Source: Janthinobacterium lividum (GTDB lineage Bacteria > Pseudomonadota > Gammaproteobacteria > Burkholderiales > Burkholderiaceae_D). Taken from it: DNA of 64,000 nt. Numbering within the stretch: the stretch's first letter is position 1; every line of letters starts with the position of its first letter. The stretch spans positions 868,001 through 932,000 of the forward strand of contig NZ_CP075583.1 in the NCBI RefSeq assembly GCF_023509035.1. The letters are read 5' to 3'. A program made the translations under genes and the position numbers. Positions 47,164-60,085 of the stretch are shown here, piece after piece. The notes beneath the pieces are model-generated. The model was not told the DNA's origin, made no database searches, and saw only the letters and a list, made by a program, of their open reading frames with translations.

Positions 47164-47583
47164 TTAATGCTTGCGCAGCTTCTGGATCGCTGCCAGCTGC
47201 GCAATCGCGCTGGCCAGCTCGGCTTGCGCTTGTGCGTAGTCGATGCCCGAATCCTTGTTGTGGATATTTTCTTCCGCCAACTTCTTCGCTTCCAGCGCTT
47301 TCGCTTCATCCAGGTCGTGACCGCGGATCGCGGTATCGGCCAGGACGGTCACGGTATCCGGTTGCACTTCCAGCAGGCCGCCGGCAACGAAGACGAACTC
47401 TTCTTCAGCCTGGCCGACTACCTTGATGCGGACCGCGCCCGGACGGATGCGGGTAATCAAAGGCGTGTGGCGTGGGTAGATACCCAGCTCGCCCTGTTCA
47501 CCCGGCAACGCGACGAATTCTGCTTCGCCTGAAAAAATCAGTTCTTCAGCGGAAACCACGTCAACGTGAATTGTGTGTGCCAT
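47164..47583 (-). CDS. atpC: ATP synthase F1 epsilon subunit
   Basis: A 139-residue epsilon subunit: N-terminal beta domain ([24 protein letters not shown]...[16 protein letters not shown]) and C-terminal helix hairpin ending [10 protein letters not shown]. It regulates and couples rotation in F1. Last gene of the atp operon. Confidence 0.95.
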   Translation of the reverse strand: MAHTIHVDVVSAEELIFSGEAEFVALPGEQGELGIYPRHTPLITRIRPGAVRIKVVGQAEEEFVFVAGGLLEVQPDTVTVLADTAIRGHDLDEAKALEAKKLAEENIHNKDSGIDYAQAQAELASAIAQLAAIQKLRKH

Positions 47584-47645
47584 GTGTGTCCTATCGGGTT
47601 GAAGAACCCCGCCTTGTAAGGGGCGGGGTTAGGCCCAGACTTAAC

Positions 47646-49951
<2,306 letters not shown>

Positions 49952-50013
49952 GAGTCCTTACTCCTTCTGCGCGTAGGGCGGCGCCTCACTCGAGGTGGGC
50001 GCCGCCTGGCCGC

Positions 50014-51555
50014 TTAATATGCGCCGGATTTCTTGAAATCAGCAATGGCCGCCGACAGAGTTGCTTCGCTGTCTTTGTCGAGTTGCTTGGTTTCTTCGAT
50101 CTTGGCCAGCAGAGCAGCTTGCTTGGTCTTCATGTAAGCGTGGACACCAGCTTCGAACGACAGCACTTGCTTGACTGGCACGTCGTCCATGAAGCCTTTG
50201 TTCACCGAGAACAGCGATACGGCCATCAGCGAGATCGACAGTGGCGAGTACTGGGCTTGCTTGAGCAATTCCGTTACGCGGGCACCACGGTCCAGCTGCT
50301 TGCGGGTCGATTCATCCAGGTCCGAAGCGAACTGCGCAAATGCAGCCAGTTCACGGTACTGCGCCAAGTCGGTACGGATACCGCCGGACAGGTTTTTGAT
50401 GACCTTGGTCTGGGCGGCGCCACCGACGCGCGATACGGAAATACCAGCGTTAATGGCAGGACGGATACCGGCGTTGAACAGCGAGGTTTCCAGGAAGATC
50501 TGACCGTCGGTAATCGAAATCACGTTGGTTGGAACGAATGCGGACACGTCGCCAGCTTGCGTTTCAATGATCGGCAGTGCCGTCAGGGAACCGGTCTTGC
50601 CTTTGACGGCGCCGTCGGTGAACTTCTCGACGTAGTCGGCGTTCACGCGTGCTGCGCGTTCCAGCAGGCGGCTGTGCAGGTAGAACACGTCGCCTGGGTA
50701 CGCTTCGCGACCTGGTGGACGGCGCAGCAGCAGCGAGATTTGACGGTATGCAACAGCTTGTTTGGACAGATCATCGTAGACGATCAGTGCATCTTCACCG
50801 CGGTCACGGAAGTATTCGCCCATGGCGCAACCGGAGTACGGCGAGATGTATTGCATGGCGGCCGATTCCGAAGCGGAAGCGGCGACAACGATGGTGTATT
50901 CCATCGCGCCGTGCTGTTCCAGCGAGCGCACGATGTTCTTGATCGACGAGGCTTTTTGGCCAATCGCGACGTAGATACATTTCATGCCCTGGCCTTTTTG
51001 ATTGATGATCGCATCAATCGCCACAGCCGACTTACCGGTTTGACGGTCGCCGATGATCAGTTCGCGCTGGCCGCGGCCAACTGGAACCATCGCATCGATC
51101 GACTTCAGGCCGGTTTGCATTGGTTGCGAAACGGACTCACGGGCGATCACGCCCGGAGCGATTTTTTCAATCGCGGCCGTCAGTTTCGTGTCGATGGCGC
51201 CTTTGCCGTCGATTGGCTGACCCAGCGCGTTGACAACGCGGCCGAGCAGCTCAGGACCGACTGGCACTTCCAGAATGCGGCCGGTGCATTTCACCGTGTC
51301 GCCTTCGGAGATGTGCTCGTAGGCACCCAGAATCACGGAACCGACGGAGTCGCGTTCCAGATTCATTGCCAGGCCAAACGTGTTGCCTGGGAATTCCAGC
51401 ATCTCGCCTTGCATCACGTCCGACAAACCGTGGATGCGGCAGATACCGTCGGCGACGGAAATAACCGTGCCTTGATTACGCACTTCAGCGCCGCCGTCAA
51501 GACCTTGGATCCGGCTCTTGATCAACTCGCTGATTTCAGATGGGTTGAGTTGCAT
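50014..51555 (-). CDS. atpA: ATP synthase F1 alpha subunit
   Basis: The 513-residue non-catalytic nucleotide-binding subunit with P-loop [13 protein letters not shown] and the arginine-finger region [12 protein letters not shown]. The N terminus [19 protein letters not shown] is standard. Confidence 0.98.
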   Translation of the reverse strand: MQLNPSEISELIKSRIQGLDGGAEVRNQGTVISVADGICRIHGLSDVMQGEMLEFPGNTFGLAMNLERDSVGSVILGAYEHISEGDTVKCTGRILEVPVGPELLGRVVNALGQPIDGKGAIDTKLTAAIEKIAPGVIARESVSQPMQTGLKSIDAMVPVGRGQRELIIGDRQTGKSAVAIDAIINQKGQGMKCIYVAIGQKASSIKNIVRSLEQHGAMEYTIVVAASASESAAMQYISPYSGCAMGEYFRDRGEDALIVYDDLSKQAVAYRQISLLLRRPPGREAYPGDVFYLHSRLLERAARVNADYVEKFTDGAVKGKTGSLTALPIIETQAGDVSAFVPTNVISITDGQIFLETSLFNAGIRPAINAGISVSRVGGAAQTKVIKNLSGGIRTDLAQYRELAAFAQFASDLDESTRKQLDRGARVTELLKQAQYSPLSISLMAVSLFSVNKGFMDDVPVKQVLSFEAGVHAYMKTKQAALLAKIEETKQLDKDSEATLSAAIADFKKSGAY

Positions 51556-51633
51556 ACTAACTCCTAAAAGTGTTTCTCTCAGCTTGCGCGAGGGGTAAGG
51601 GTCTGTCTTAGCTGGCCTGCCGAAGCGCGTGTC

Positions 51634-52179
51634 TTACGACACCAATGCAGCGTGCAGTTGCTGCAGCTTGGCGCGCACCGAGGTATCGAGCACTTGGTCG
51701 CCAACAACCACGCGCACGCCGCCGAGCAGCGATGGATCCACTGTGACGGCAGGGTTGAGCTTACGACTGAATTTCTTTTCCAGCGTTGCGACCAGCTCGG
51801 CCGTTTGGCCTTCGCTCAGATCGAAAGCGCTCGTGATCTCGGCGTCAGCCGCACCTTCCAGACCATTTTTCAAGGTATGGAATTGCGCGCCGATTTCCGG
51901 CAGCAGGCTGATGCGGCCATTTTCGATCAACAACGTGACGAAGTTTTTCACTTCCTCATTGAGCGGCGATTTCAACAACGACAGGATGGTGGCGGCGACG
52001 TCGCTTTCCGAAACTTTCGGATTGCGCGCGTACGCCTGTACCTCGGGGTGGCTACCGATCTGTGCCAGTTCGGACACCAGCTCGGACCACGCCGCGAGGT
52101 TGCTTGACTCCTTACCAGCTTGGGCTACGCGGAACAAAGCTTCCGCGTAGGGACGGGCGACGGTTGCGAGTTCTGCCAT
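51634..52179 (-). CDS. atpH: ATP synthase F1 delta subunit
   Basis: A 181-residue stator subunit: N-terminal helical bundle ([15 protein letters not shown]) and C-terminal [22 protein letters not shown]. It lies 2 nt downstream of the atpF stop. Confidence 0.95.
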   Translation of the reverse strand: MAELATVARPYAEALFRVAQAGKESSNLAAWSELVSELAQIGSHPEVQAYARNPKVSESDVAATILSLLKSPLNEEVKNFVTLLIENGRISLLPEIGAQFHTLKNGLEGAADAEITSAFDLSEGQTAELVATLEKKFSRKLNPAVTVDPSLLGGVRVVVGDQVLDTSVRAKLQQLHAALVS

Positions 52180-52181
52180 GA

Positions 52182-52652
52182 TTACAGCTCGACAGCAAGA
52201 CGCTGCAACATTTCGGCGTGAGCCGTAGCGTTGACTTCACGCTTCAAGATCTGCTCGGCACCCTTGACAGCCAGGTCAGCCACCTGAGCGCGCAATTGTT
52301 CGCGTGCTTTCGACAGTTGCTGTTCGGCGTCCGACTGGGCTTGCGCAATGATACGCGCAGCTTCAGCTTGTGCATTTTGCTTGATCTCTTCAGCAACCAG
52401 CTGCGCGCGCTTTTCAGCGTCCGCAACGCGTTGCGACGCTTCTTCACGTGCACTGTTCAATGCCTCTTGCGCACGCTTTTCAGCGACAGCCATCGAAGCT
52501 TGACCTTGATCGGCCGCAGCCAATCCATCCGCGATTCGTTTGGCACGCTCATCCAGCGCATTGTTCAGCGCTGGAAATACGAACTTCATCGAGAACCAGA
52601 CCAACACCGCGAAGGTGATCATCTGGCCGATGAGCGACATATTGATGTCCAT
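52182..52652 (-). CDS. atpF: ATP synthase Fo b subunit
   Basis: A 156-residue peripheral stalk protein: one N-terminal membrane helix ([20 protein letters not shown]) and a long Ala/Gln/Glu-rich coiled coil. Complete length for a proteobacterial b subunit. Confidence 0.96.
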   Translation of the reverse strand: MDINMSLIGQMITFAVLVWFSMKFVFPALNNALDERAKRIADGLAAADQGQASMAVAEKRAQEALNSAREEASQRVADAEKRAQLVAEEIKQNAQAEAARIIAQAQSDAEQQLSKAREQLRAQVADLAVKGAEQILKREVNATAHAEMLQRLAVEL

Positions 52653-52695
52653 ACCTTTGCTCCTAACTAAAAGTTTCTCCTAGGGTTGGAGCGAA

Positions 52696-52983
<288 letters not shown>

Positions 52984-53033
52984 CTAAATTTAAAAACGAA
53001 AGATACTAAAAAAACAAAATATAAAGTTAATGA

Positions 53034-53864
<831 letters not shown>

Positions 53865-53894
53865 TCAGAGCACAACAGGCCCCAAAACCAATGA

Positions 53895-54263
53895 TTAAAC
53901 AGCGAGCAATGAAAACCAGTATGCTAAGGTTGCCACCGCGAAACCCAAGATCAGCCATAACCAGGCGGCCGACTGAAACAACACCAGTGCCAATATAAAC
54001 AGCACCGCTGTGATAAATATTTTCATCACTTCTGCGCGCAAATGCGCCCGGAATGCCTTATTGGCGTCGCTAGAACCGCGAACCACCAACAGGGCATACA
54101 CCAGGCTACCGATGACTGCGATAGCGCCGCCGTATGCGGCGGACCAGCCTCTGACACTGCCACCGAAAAACAGGGTGACTGTGGCAAAGCTGATAGCGAT
54201 TGCTAGCTGCAATGCAACTACTTTGTAGACTGGTTTGGCAATACTTTGTTGTGAATCACTCAA
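53895..54263 (-). CDS. atpI: ATP synthase subunit I
   Basis: A 122-residue AtpI with four hydrophobic helices, the first gene of the atp operon. The only suitable start is a TTG at 54263 (MSDSQQSIAKP...), with GGGAA upstream. AtpI helps c-ring assembly in some bacteria and is dispensable in many. Confidence 0.87.
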   Translation of the reverse strand: MSDSQQSIAKPVYKVVALQLAIAISFATVTLFFGGSVRGWSAAYGGAIAVIGSLVYALLVVRGSSDANKAFRAHLRAEVMKIFITAVLFILALVLFQSAAWLWLILGFAVATLAYWFSLLAV

Positions 54264-54305
54264 TTGCCAAGTTCCCAGAAAAATCTACACACGCAAAGAC
54301 ACGGG

Positions 54306-54335
54306 ATTATAGTTGGCTTTGATCTATAGAGTCAA
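54306..54335 (-). promoter_or_regulatory. Sigma-70 promoter of the atp operon
   Basis: On the minus strand TTGACT (54335-54330) and TATAAT (54311-54306) are separated by 18 nt. The -10 lies about 42 nt upstream of the atpI start codon. This is the strongest promoter match in the window. Confidence 0.75.
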
Positions 54336-54533
54336 ACGTTGCTGCACCGCAGCAGGGCAATTGCTGCGTGAAACTGACGCTTTACCGACTATTCGCCGCC
54401 ATTTGCACCACTATATGGCAAAGTCGCTTGTCTGGCCGCTTCCAGCCGTGTTATCAAGGAATCACGTGGTGCCTCTGGAAAGCATGGCTGGATTATTCAC
54501 ACCCGCATTGCCCGTGTCTTGGCAGCATGCTAT

Positions 54534-55418
54534 TTAACCACGCAAGCGGGTCAACAAACCATCGAGCACGTCAAGATCGGCAAAATCGATCACTAATTGG
54601 CCACGGCCTTTGTTGCCCATTTTGAACACCACGGGCGTGGCCAACGCATCGGACAGCTCTTCTTCCAGGCGCGCGATGTCGCCGGACTTTTCCTTTTGCC
54701 GCGGCTCGACCGGGTTGGCCGCTTCCTCAACCGTGCGGGTGACGAGCTTTTCCGTTTCGCGTACCGACAGGCGCTTGGCCACGACCTGGTTGGCCAGGGT
54801 GATCTGGCTGGCCGCATCGACGGCAAGCAGCGCACGCGCATGCCCCATGTCGATATCGCCGGCCATCAGCATGGTTTGCACGGGAGCGGCCAGGTTCATC
54901 AGGCGCAACAGGTTCGACACGGCGCTGCGCGAGCGTCCCAGCGCAGTGGCCGCTTGCTCATGCGTAAAACTGAAGTCGGCGATCAGGCGGTGGATACCCT
55001 GCGCTTCTTCCAGCGGGTTGAGGTCTTCGCGCTGGATGTTCTCGATCAGTGCCATGGCGGCGGCGGCCAGGTCATCCACGTCGCGCACCAGCACCGGCAC
55101 TTCCGTCAGGCCGGCCAGTTGCGAAGCGCGGAAACGGCGTTCGCCGGCGATGATTTCATATTTGACCAGGCCGCTCAAGGTGTCCTGCCCGATCGGGCGC
55201 ACCAGGATCGGCTGCATCAGCCCTTGCGCCTTGATCGAGGCGGCCAGTTCATTCAGGGCCCCCTCGTCCATGCGCGTACGCGGCTGGTATTTGCCGGCTT
55301 GCATTTGTGACACGGGCAAGTTCGACGGTTGATTCGTGTCCGGACTGGCAAAGTCGCTGCCGCCGCCCAACAGGGCGTCGAGTCCGCGACCCAGTCCTTT
55401 TAATTTTTTCGTAGCCAT
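54534..55418 (-). CDS. parB: Chromosome partitioning protein ParB
   Basis: A 294-residue ParB. N-terminal LKGLGRGLDALLGG, the CTP-binding/Box II region IIAGERRFRASQLAGL, a helix-turn-helix (EQAATALGRSRSAVSNLLRLMNL) for parS recognition and a C-terminal dimer domain ending VLDGLLTRLRG. It loads on parS sites, three of which lie 4-6 kb away. It follows parA by 64 nt. Confidence 0.96.
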   Translation of the reverse strand: MATKKLKGLGRGLDALLGGGSDFASPDTNQPSNLPVSQMQAGKYQPRTRMDEGALNELAASIKAQGLMQPILVRPIGQDTLSGLVKYEIIAGERRFRASQLAGLTEVPVLVRDVDDLAAAAMALIENIQREDLNPLEEAQGIHRLIADFSFTHEQAATALGRSRSAVSNLLRLMNLAAPVQTMLMAGDIDMGHARALLAVDAASQITLANQVVAKRLSVRETEKLVTRTVEEAANPVEPRQKEKSGDIARLEEELSDALATPVVFKMGNKGRGQLVIDFADLDVLDGLLTRLRG

Positions 55419-55482
55419 GCTGTCCTAATCGTGTTTTCAGAGTAAGCGCTCACATCATATTGTGCAAACGCTCGCCCCTTGT

Positions 55483-56254
55483 TTACATATGTTTGATGCG
55501 TTCAACCATCTCGGCGCCGAAGGCGATGTACGCCTGGGCACCTTTCGAGCTAGGGTCGAAGGTTACGCCGGGCAAGCCGTACGATGGCGCTTCGGCCAGG
55601 CGGACATTACGCGGGATGATGGTATTGAAAACCTTGTCGCCGAAGTGCTGCTCCAACTGGGCCGACACTTGTTGCGATAATGTCATGCGTGGATCGAACA
55701 TCACGCGCAAGAGTCCAATGATCTTCAAATCCGGGTTCAGGTTCGCGTGCACCTTCTTGATCGTGTTGACCAGGTCAGACAAACCTTCCAATGCGTAGTA
55801 CTCGCACTGCATCGGGATGATCACGCCATGCGCGGCGCACAGGCCGTTCAGGGTCAGCATCGACAATGCCGGTGGGCAATCGACGAGGATGAAATCGTAT
55901 TCGCCGTCCACTTCGGCCAGCGCATCCTTCAGGCGGCGTTCGCGGTTGTCCAGTTCGACCATTTCCACTTCGGCGCCGGCCAGCTCGCGGTTCGACGGCA
56001 AGACGTCGAACCGCCCCGCTTCCGGAACGCTGGCGTGCCGTCTTGACATCGGACTCGCCCAGCATGACTTCATAGGTGGACGCCTTCAGGCCGGCCTTGT
56101 TGATGCCGGCGCCCATGGTCGCATTGCCCTGCGGGTCGAGGTCGACCAGCAGCACGCGCTGGTTCAACTTGGCCAGGCCGGCGGAGAGGTTGACGCTTGT
56201 TGTGGTTTTACCAACACCACCCTTTTGATTTGCTACACAAAAAATTTTGGCCAT
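55483..56254 (-). CDS. parA: Chromosome partitioning ATPase ParA, frameshifted
   Basis: A deviant-Walker-A ATPase of 256 residues once corrected. The N-terminal part has [20 protein letters not shown] and [12 protein letters not shown]; the C-terminal part has [35 protein letters not shown] and [17 protein letters not shown]. They are in different frames; one base of the CC at 56022-56023 is surplus (span 772 bp). Deletion gives [12 protein letters not shown]. Since ParA is normally conserved with its ParB, a sequencing error is likely. ATG 56254 is the family start. A 9-bp tandem repeat precedes it. Confidence 0.9.
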
Positions 56255-56314
56255 GTATCTTCTAGTTGTAAAGAGATGCAAACTTCATCGTGCGCCCCGG
56301 CATCTTGCCGAAAC

Positions 56315-56404
56315 GATTTATACTGTTTATTTCATTTATACGATATAAATCGTTTATATGGTTTATACCGTATAAACTATTTATATGATTTATACCGTTT
56401 AATT
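56315..56404. repeat. AT-rich 9-bp tandem repeat between rsmG and parA
   Basis: Ten consecutive 9-mers close to (C/G)NTTTATAC: GATTTATAC, TGTTTATTT, CATTTATAC, GATATAAAT, CGTTTATAT, GGTTTATAC, CGTATAAAC, TATTTATAT, GATTTATAC, CGTTTAATT. Some units read as the complement. The base composition is very unlike the surroundings. It lies 61 nt upstream of parA. Confidence 0.85.
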
Positions 56405-56413
56405 CTTCGGCTT

Positions 56414-57058
56414 TTAAATTCTTGCTATAAAGACCAGATGACGCTCTGCATTTAGCCCTGGCACCTGGATTGCTCGTAATTCCGTCACTTTCCAGTCTGC
56501 CGGCAGTCGCTCGCGCTCGTCTGGCGGTGCCACCCCTTTCAAGGCGATGAATTGCCCGCCCTCGGCCAGCACGTGGTTCGACCAGTTGACGAAGTCGGAC
56601 AGGTCGGCAAAGGCGCGCGAGGTGATCACGTCGAATTTCTGCGCCACTTCCAGCTGTTCCACCCGTTTCGTGTACACGGTGACGTTGCTCAGGCCCAGTT
56701 CCGCCTTCACTTGCGTCAAAAATGCTGTCTTTTTATGCACCGTGTCGATCATCGACACCTTCACATCAGGCCGCGCGATGGCCAGCACCATGCCCGGCAA
56801 GCCGCCGCCCGCGCCCACGTCGAGCACGTTTTTCGCCTCCGCGAACGCCGGCACGGCGGCCAGCGAATCGAGCACGTGCAGGGTCAGCATCTGCAGGGGA
56901 TCGCGCACCGACGTCAGGTTGTACACGCTATTCCATTTGGCCAGCAAAGCCAGGTAATCGAGCAGTTTTTCCGTCTGATCCGCGCTCAGGTCCAGCCCCA
57001 GCGCGGCGATGCCTTCATTCAAAATCTGGGCCAATGCGGCCCTGTCAAACTGCTTCAT
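56414..57058 (-). CDS. rsmG: 16S rRNA (guanine-527-N7) methyltransferase RsmG
   Basis: A 214-residue class I methyltransferase (GidB). The AdoMet motif is [17 protein letters not shown], and [21 protein letters not shown] [16 protein letters not shown] follows. It methylates 16S rRNA G527. ATG 57058 overlaps the mnmG stop (ATGA). Confidence 0.95.
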   Translation of the reverse strand: MKQFDRAALAQILNEGIAALGLDLSADQTEKLLDYLALLAKWNSVYNLTSVRDPLQMLTLHVLDSLAAVPAFAEAKNVLDVGAGGGLPGMVLAIARPDVKVSMIDTVHKKTAFLTQVKAELGLSNVTVYTKRVEQLEVAQKFDVITSRAFADLSDFVNWSNHVLAEGGQFIALKGVAPPDERERLPADWKVTELRAIQVPGLNAERHLVFIARI

Positions 57059-58992
57059 TCAACAACCTCGTCCTTTAAAGTGGTAGTCTGCGCGGCACCG
57101 AAACCGCGCTTTTTCAAGTGCACCAGCAGCAGCGAAATCGCCGCCGGCGTCACGCCGGAAATGCGCGATGCCTGGCCCAGGGTTTCCGGGCGCTGCTTGT
57201 CAAGTTTTTGCCGCACTTCGACGGACAGCGCACTGATGTCCAGGTAATTAAAACCTTCCGGCAGGGCCAGGTTTTCATAGTGTTCGTGGCGCTCGATTTC
57301 CTTGCTCTGGCGCTCGATGTAGCCCGCATATTTGAGCTGGATTTCCACCTGTTCGCGCACGGCAGCATCCTCCACGCCGGGGCCGGCCAGGGATTGCCCC
57401 TCGATGCCCGTCATGCTCATCAGGGTGTCGTAGGCTACGTTCGGACGTCGCAGCAAGTCCGCCAGCGAATACTCGCGCTCGATGGCCTGACCGACGATGC
57501 GTTCCGACTCGGCGGCCGCCAGGATGCGCGGGTTGACCCACGTGGAACGCAGGCGCTGCAGCTCCAGCGCCACCGCTTCGCGCTTGGTCTCGAAGGCTTG
57601 CCATTGGGCATCGCCGACGCAGCCCAAGGTGCGGCCGATTTCCGTCAGGCGCATGTCGGCATTGTCTTCCCGCAGGCTCAAGCGGTACTCGGCGCGGCTG
57701 GTGAACATGCGGTACGGTTCCTGCACGCCCTGGGTGATCAGGTCGTCGACCAGCACGCCCAGATACGCTTCGGAGCGGCCCGGTACCCAGGCTTCCTTGT
57801 CCTGCGTCAGCAAGGCCGCATTCAGGCCCGCCAGCATGCCTTGCGCGGCCGCTTCCTCGTAGCCAGTGGTGCCGTTGATCTGGCCGGCGAAGAACAGGCC
57901 CGCGACGGCCTTTGTTTCCAGCGAGGCCTTCAAGCCGCGCGGGTCGAAATAATCGTATTCGATGGCGTAGCCGGGGCGCAGGATGTGCGCGTTTTCCATG
58001 CCCTTCATCGACTGCACCAGGGCGATCTGCACGTCGAACGGCAGGCTGGTGGAGATGCCATTCGGATAGAACTCATGCGTCGTCAAGCCTTCCGGCTCGA
58101 GGAATATCTGGTGCGATTCCTTGCCCGAGAAGCGGTGGATCTTGTCTTCGATGGAAGGGCAATACCGGGGGCCCACTCCCTCGATCACGCCCGTGTACAT
58201 GGGGCTGCGGTCCAGGCCGGCGCGGATGATGTCATGCGTCTGGCTATTCGTGTGCGTGACCCAGCACGGCACCTGGCGCGGGTGCATGGCCGTGTTGCCC
58301 ATGACGGAAAACACGGGCACCGGATCGAGGTCGCCCGGCTGTTCTTGCATCACGGAAAAGTCGATCGTGCGGCCATCAATGCGCGGCGGCGTGCCCGTTT
58401 TCAAGCGCCCTTGCGGCAGCTTTAATTCCTTCAAGCGGGCGGACAGCGAGATCGCGGGCGGGTCGCCGGCACGACCGGCCGAGTAATTATTCAAGCCCAC
58501 GTGGATCTTGCCGTCGAGGAAAGTACCGGCCGTGAGCACGACAGCGCGCGCGAGAAACTTCAGGCCGATCTGCGTCACGGCGCCAACCACGCGGTCGCCT
58601 TCGACGATCAAATCATCGACGGCCTGCTGGAACAGCCATAAATTTGGCTGGTTTTCCAGGCGCGTACGGATAGCGGCTTTATAGAGAATGCGGTCGGCCT
58701 GGGCGCGCGTGGCGCGGACTGCCGGGCCTTTCGAAGAGTTCAGGATGCGGAACTGGATGCCGGACTCGTCGGTGGCAATCGCCATCGCGCCGCCCATGGC
58801 ATCGACCTCCTTGACCAGGTGGCCCTTGCCGATGCCACCGATGGAGGGATTGCACGACATCTGGCCCAGTGTCTCAATATTATGCGTGAGCAATAGCGTC
58901 TTCTGCCCCATACGGGCGGAAGCGAGGGCCGCCTCGGTACCGGCGTGACCACCACCGACAACGATGACGTCGAATTCTGTAGGAAATAACAT
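57055..58992 (-). CDS. mnmG: tRNA uridine-5-carboxymethylaminomethyl modification enzyme MnmG
   Basis: A 645-residue GidA with the FAD motif [16 protein letters not shown] (13-18 GGGHAG), [36 protein letters not shown] and the C-terminal helical domain ending [10 protein letters not shown]. It modifies U34 of several tRNAs with MnmE. ATG 58992 matches the family start; an upstream extension is not family-like. First gene of mnmG-rsmG-parA-parB. Confidence 0.96.
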   Translation of the reverse strand: MLFPTEFDVIVVGGGHAGTEAALASARMGQKTLLLTHNIETLGQMSCNPSIGGIGKGHLVKEVDAMGGAMAIATDESGIQFRILNSSKGPAVRATRAQADRILYKAAIRTRLENQPNLWLFQQAVDDLIVEGDRVVGAVTQIGLKFLARAVVLTAGTFLDGKIHVGLNNYSAGRAGDPPAISLSARLKELKLPQGRLKTGTPPRIDGRTIDFSVMQEQPGDLDPVPVFSVMGNTAMHPRQVPCWVTHTNSQTHDIIRAGLDRSPMYTGVIEGVGPRYCPSIEDKIHRFSGKESHQIFLEPEGLTTHEFYPNGISTSLPFDVQIALVQSMKGMENAHILRPGYAIEYDYFDPRGLKASLETKAVAGLFFAGQINGTTGYEEAAAQGMLAGLNAALLTQDKEAWVPGRSEAYLGVLVDDLITQGVQEPYRMFTSRAEYRLSLREDNADMRLTEIGRTLGCVGDAQWQAFETKREAVALELQRLRSTWVNPRILAAAESERIVGQAIEREYSLADLLRRPNVAYDTLMSMTGIEGQSLAGPGVEDAAVREQVEIQLKYAGYIERQSKEIERHEHYENLALPEGFNYLDISALSVEVRQKLDKQRPETLGQASRISGVTPAAISLLLVHLKKRGFGAAQTTTLKDEVVE

Positions 58993-59125
58993 GATAAATA
59001 GGTAACAGTGCAAGTAAAAATGCGAGAAGAGAGCTCCGATTATAGAGTCTTTTTGCGAGCGCAACCTTCCACGGGCCAATTTTTGCTTAATTTTTACTCA
59101 GCAGTGGCAAGGAAGCCGTGATTTT

Positions 59126-59141
59126 TGTTTCACGTGGAACA
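59126..59141. other. parS: parS site 1
   Basis: TGTTTCACGTGGAACA differs from the bacterial parS consensus TGTTTCACGTGAAACA at one position. It lies in the gap between mnmG and sugE. Confidence 0.88.
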
Positions 59142-59243
59142 CTTACCGGGCTCGCGATGGGGCTGCAGCGGCCGGCAATGTTTGCTACAATTGCCGCATC
59201 GTCCGCATCCGTGGTCACGCCAGTGGCCATCGGGACGATCATC

Positions 59244-59290
59244 CAGGAGGACGGCCTCCCCCATCATGGGCACACACCGGGACGGCCCGC
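59244..59290 (+). ncRNA. Guanidine-II (mini-ykkC) riboswitch
   Basis: Two hairpins with ACGG loops: GGAGG-ACGG-CCTCC (59246-59259) and CGGG-ACGG-CCCG (59278-59289), 18 nt apart. AAGGAG at about 59298 and the ATG of sugE at 59309 follow. Paired ACGR hairpins upstream of an SMR exporter define the guanidine-II class. Guanidinium binding should free the ribosome binding site. Confidence 0.88.
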
Positions 59291-59308
59291 TCTGTATAAG
59301 GAGCCGCC

Positions 59309-59629
59309 ATGGCCTGGATACTGTTACTGATTGCCGGCATGCTTGAAGTCGTGTGGGCATACTCGATGAAACTCTCCGAGGGTTTCACCAAACTCACTCC
59401 CTCCGTGATTACCGTGGTCATGATGATCGCCAGCTTCGGCTTGCTGTCGTTAGCCATGCGCACCCTGCCCCTGGGCACGGCCTATACGATCTGGACCGGT
59501 ATCGGCGCCGTCGGCGCCTTTATCGTCGGCGTCGTCTTTCTGGGCGAGCAACTCAATGCCATGCGTGTGTGCGCCGCCGTCCTCATCGTGTGCGGCATTG
59601 TGCTGATGAAACTGTCGTCCAGTCACTGA
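59309..59629 (+). CDS. sugE: SMR-family guanidinium exporter (SugE/Gdx)
   Basis: A 106-residue four-helix transporter of the SugE/Gdx branch of small multidrug resistance proteins. E13 ([13 protein letters not shown]) is the central proton/substrate carboxylate; [15 protein letters not shown] is typical of SugE. Such proteins export guanidinium with proton exchange. The guanidine-II riboswitch upstream supports this reading. The nuoA-like gene follows after 11 nt. Confidence 0.93.
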   Translation: MAWILLLIAGMLEVVWAYSMKLSEGFTKLTPSVITVVMMIASFGLLSLAMRTLPLGTAYTIWTGIGAVGAFIVGVVFLGEQLNAMRVCAAVLIVCGIVLMKLSSSH

Positions 59630-59640
59630 GAGGAATCCCC

Positions 59641-60000
59641 ATGCTCCTCGAAAACTATTTTCCCGTCCTCCTGTTCATTCTGATCGGCATTCTGGTAGGC
59701 ATCGTCCCCATGCTGCTGGGGCGCACGCTCGGTCCGCACAAGCCCGATGCGCAAAAGCTGTCGCCGTACGAATGCGGCTTCGAAGCGTTCGGCGACGCGC
59801 GCATGAAGTTCGACATCCGCTTCTACCTGGTCGCCATCCTCTTCATTCTGTTCGATATCGAGGTGATCTTCCTGATGCCGTGGGCGGCGAATGTGAACGA
59901 ACTCGGCTTGCCCGGCTTCTGGGCCGTCATGGGTTTCTTGAGCGTGTTGGCCATCGGCCTGGCATATGAATGGAAACGCGGCGCGCTGGAGTGGGAGTAG
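59641..60000 (+). CDS. nuoA: Orphan NADH-quinone oxidoreductase subunit A-like protein
   Basis: A 119-residue three-helix protein with NuoA hallmarks: the conserved [23 protein letters not shown] loop region (YECGFE) and [20 protein letters not shown]. No nuoB or other nuo gene follows; parS site 2 and an alcohol dehydrogenase come next. GAGAGGAA lies upstream, and the 11-nt gap to sugE implies co-transcription. A full nuo operon elsewhere would make this a second copy. Confidence 0.87.
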   Translation: MLLENYFPVLLFILIGILVGIVPMLLGRTLGPHKPDAQKLSPYECGFEAFGDARMKFDIRFYLVAILFILFDIEVIFLMPWAANVNELGLPGFWAVMGFLSVLAIGLAYEWKRGALEWE

Positions 60001-60011
60001 CCCGCGCATCC

Positions 60012-60027
60012 TGTTCCACGTGAAACA
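60012..60027. other. parS: parS site 2
   Basis: TGTTCCACGTGAAACA is the exact reverse complement of parS site 1 and has one mismatch to the consensus. It lies 11 nt after the nuoA stop. Confidence 0.88.
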
Positions 60028-60085
60028 GGCGCGGGGCTGGAAAGCGGAGTAAGCTTGGCTTCTGTTTTCACTGTCAGGAGTCTGC

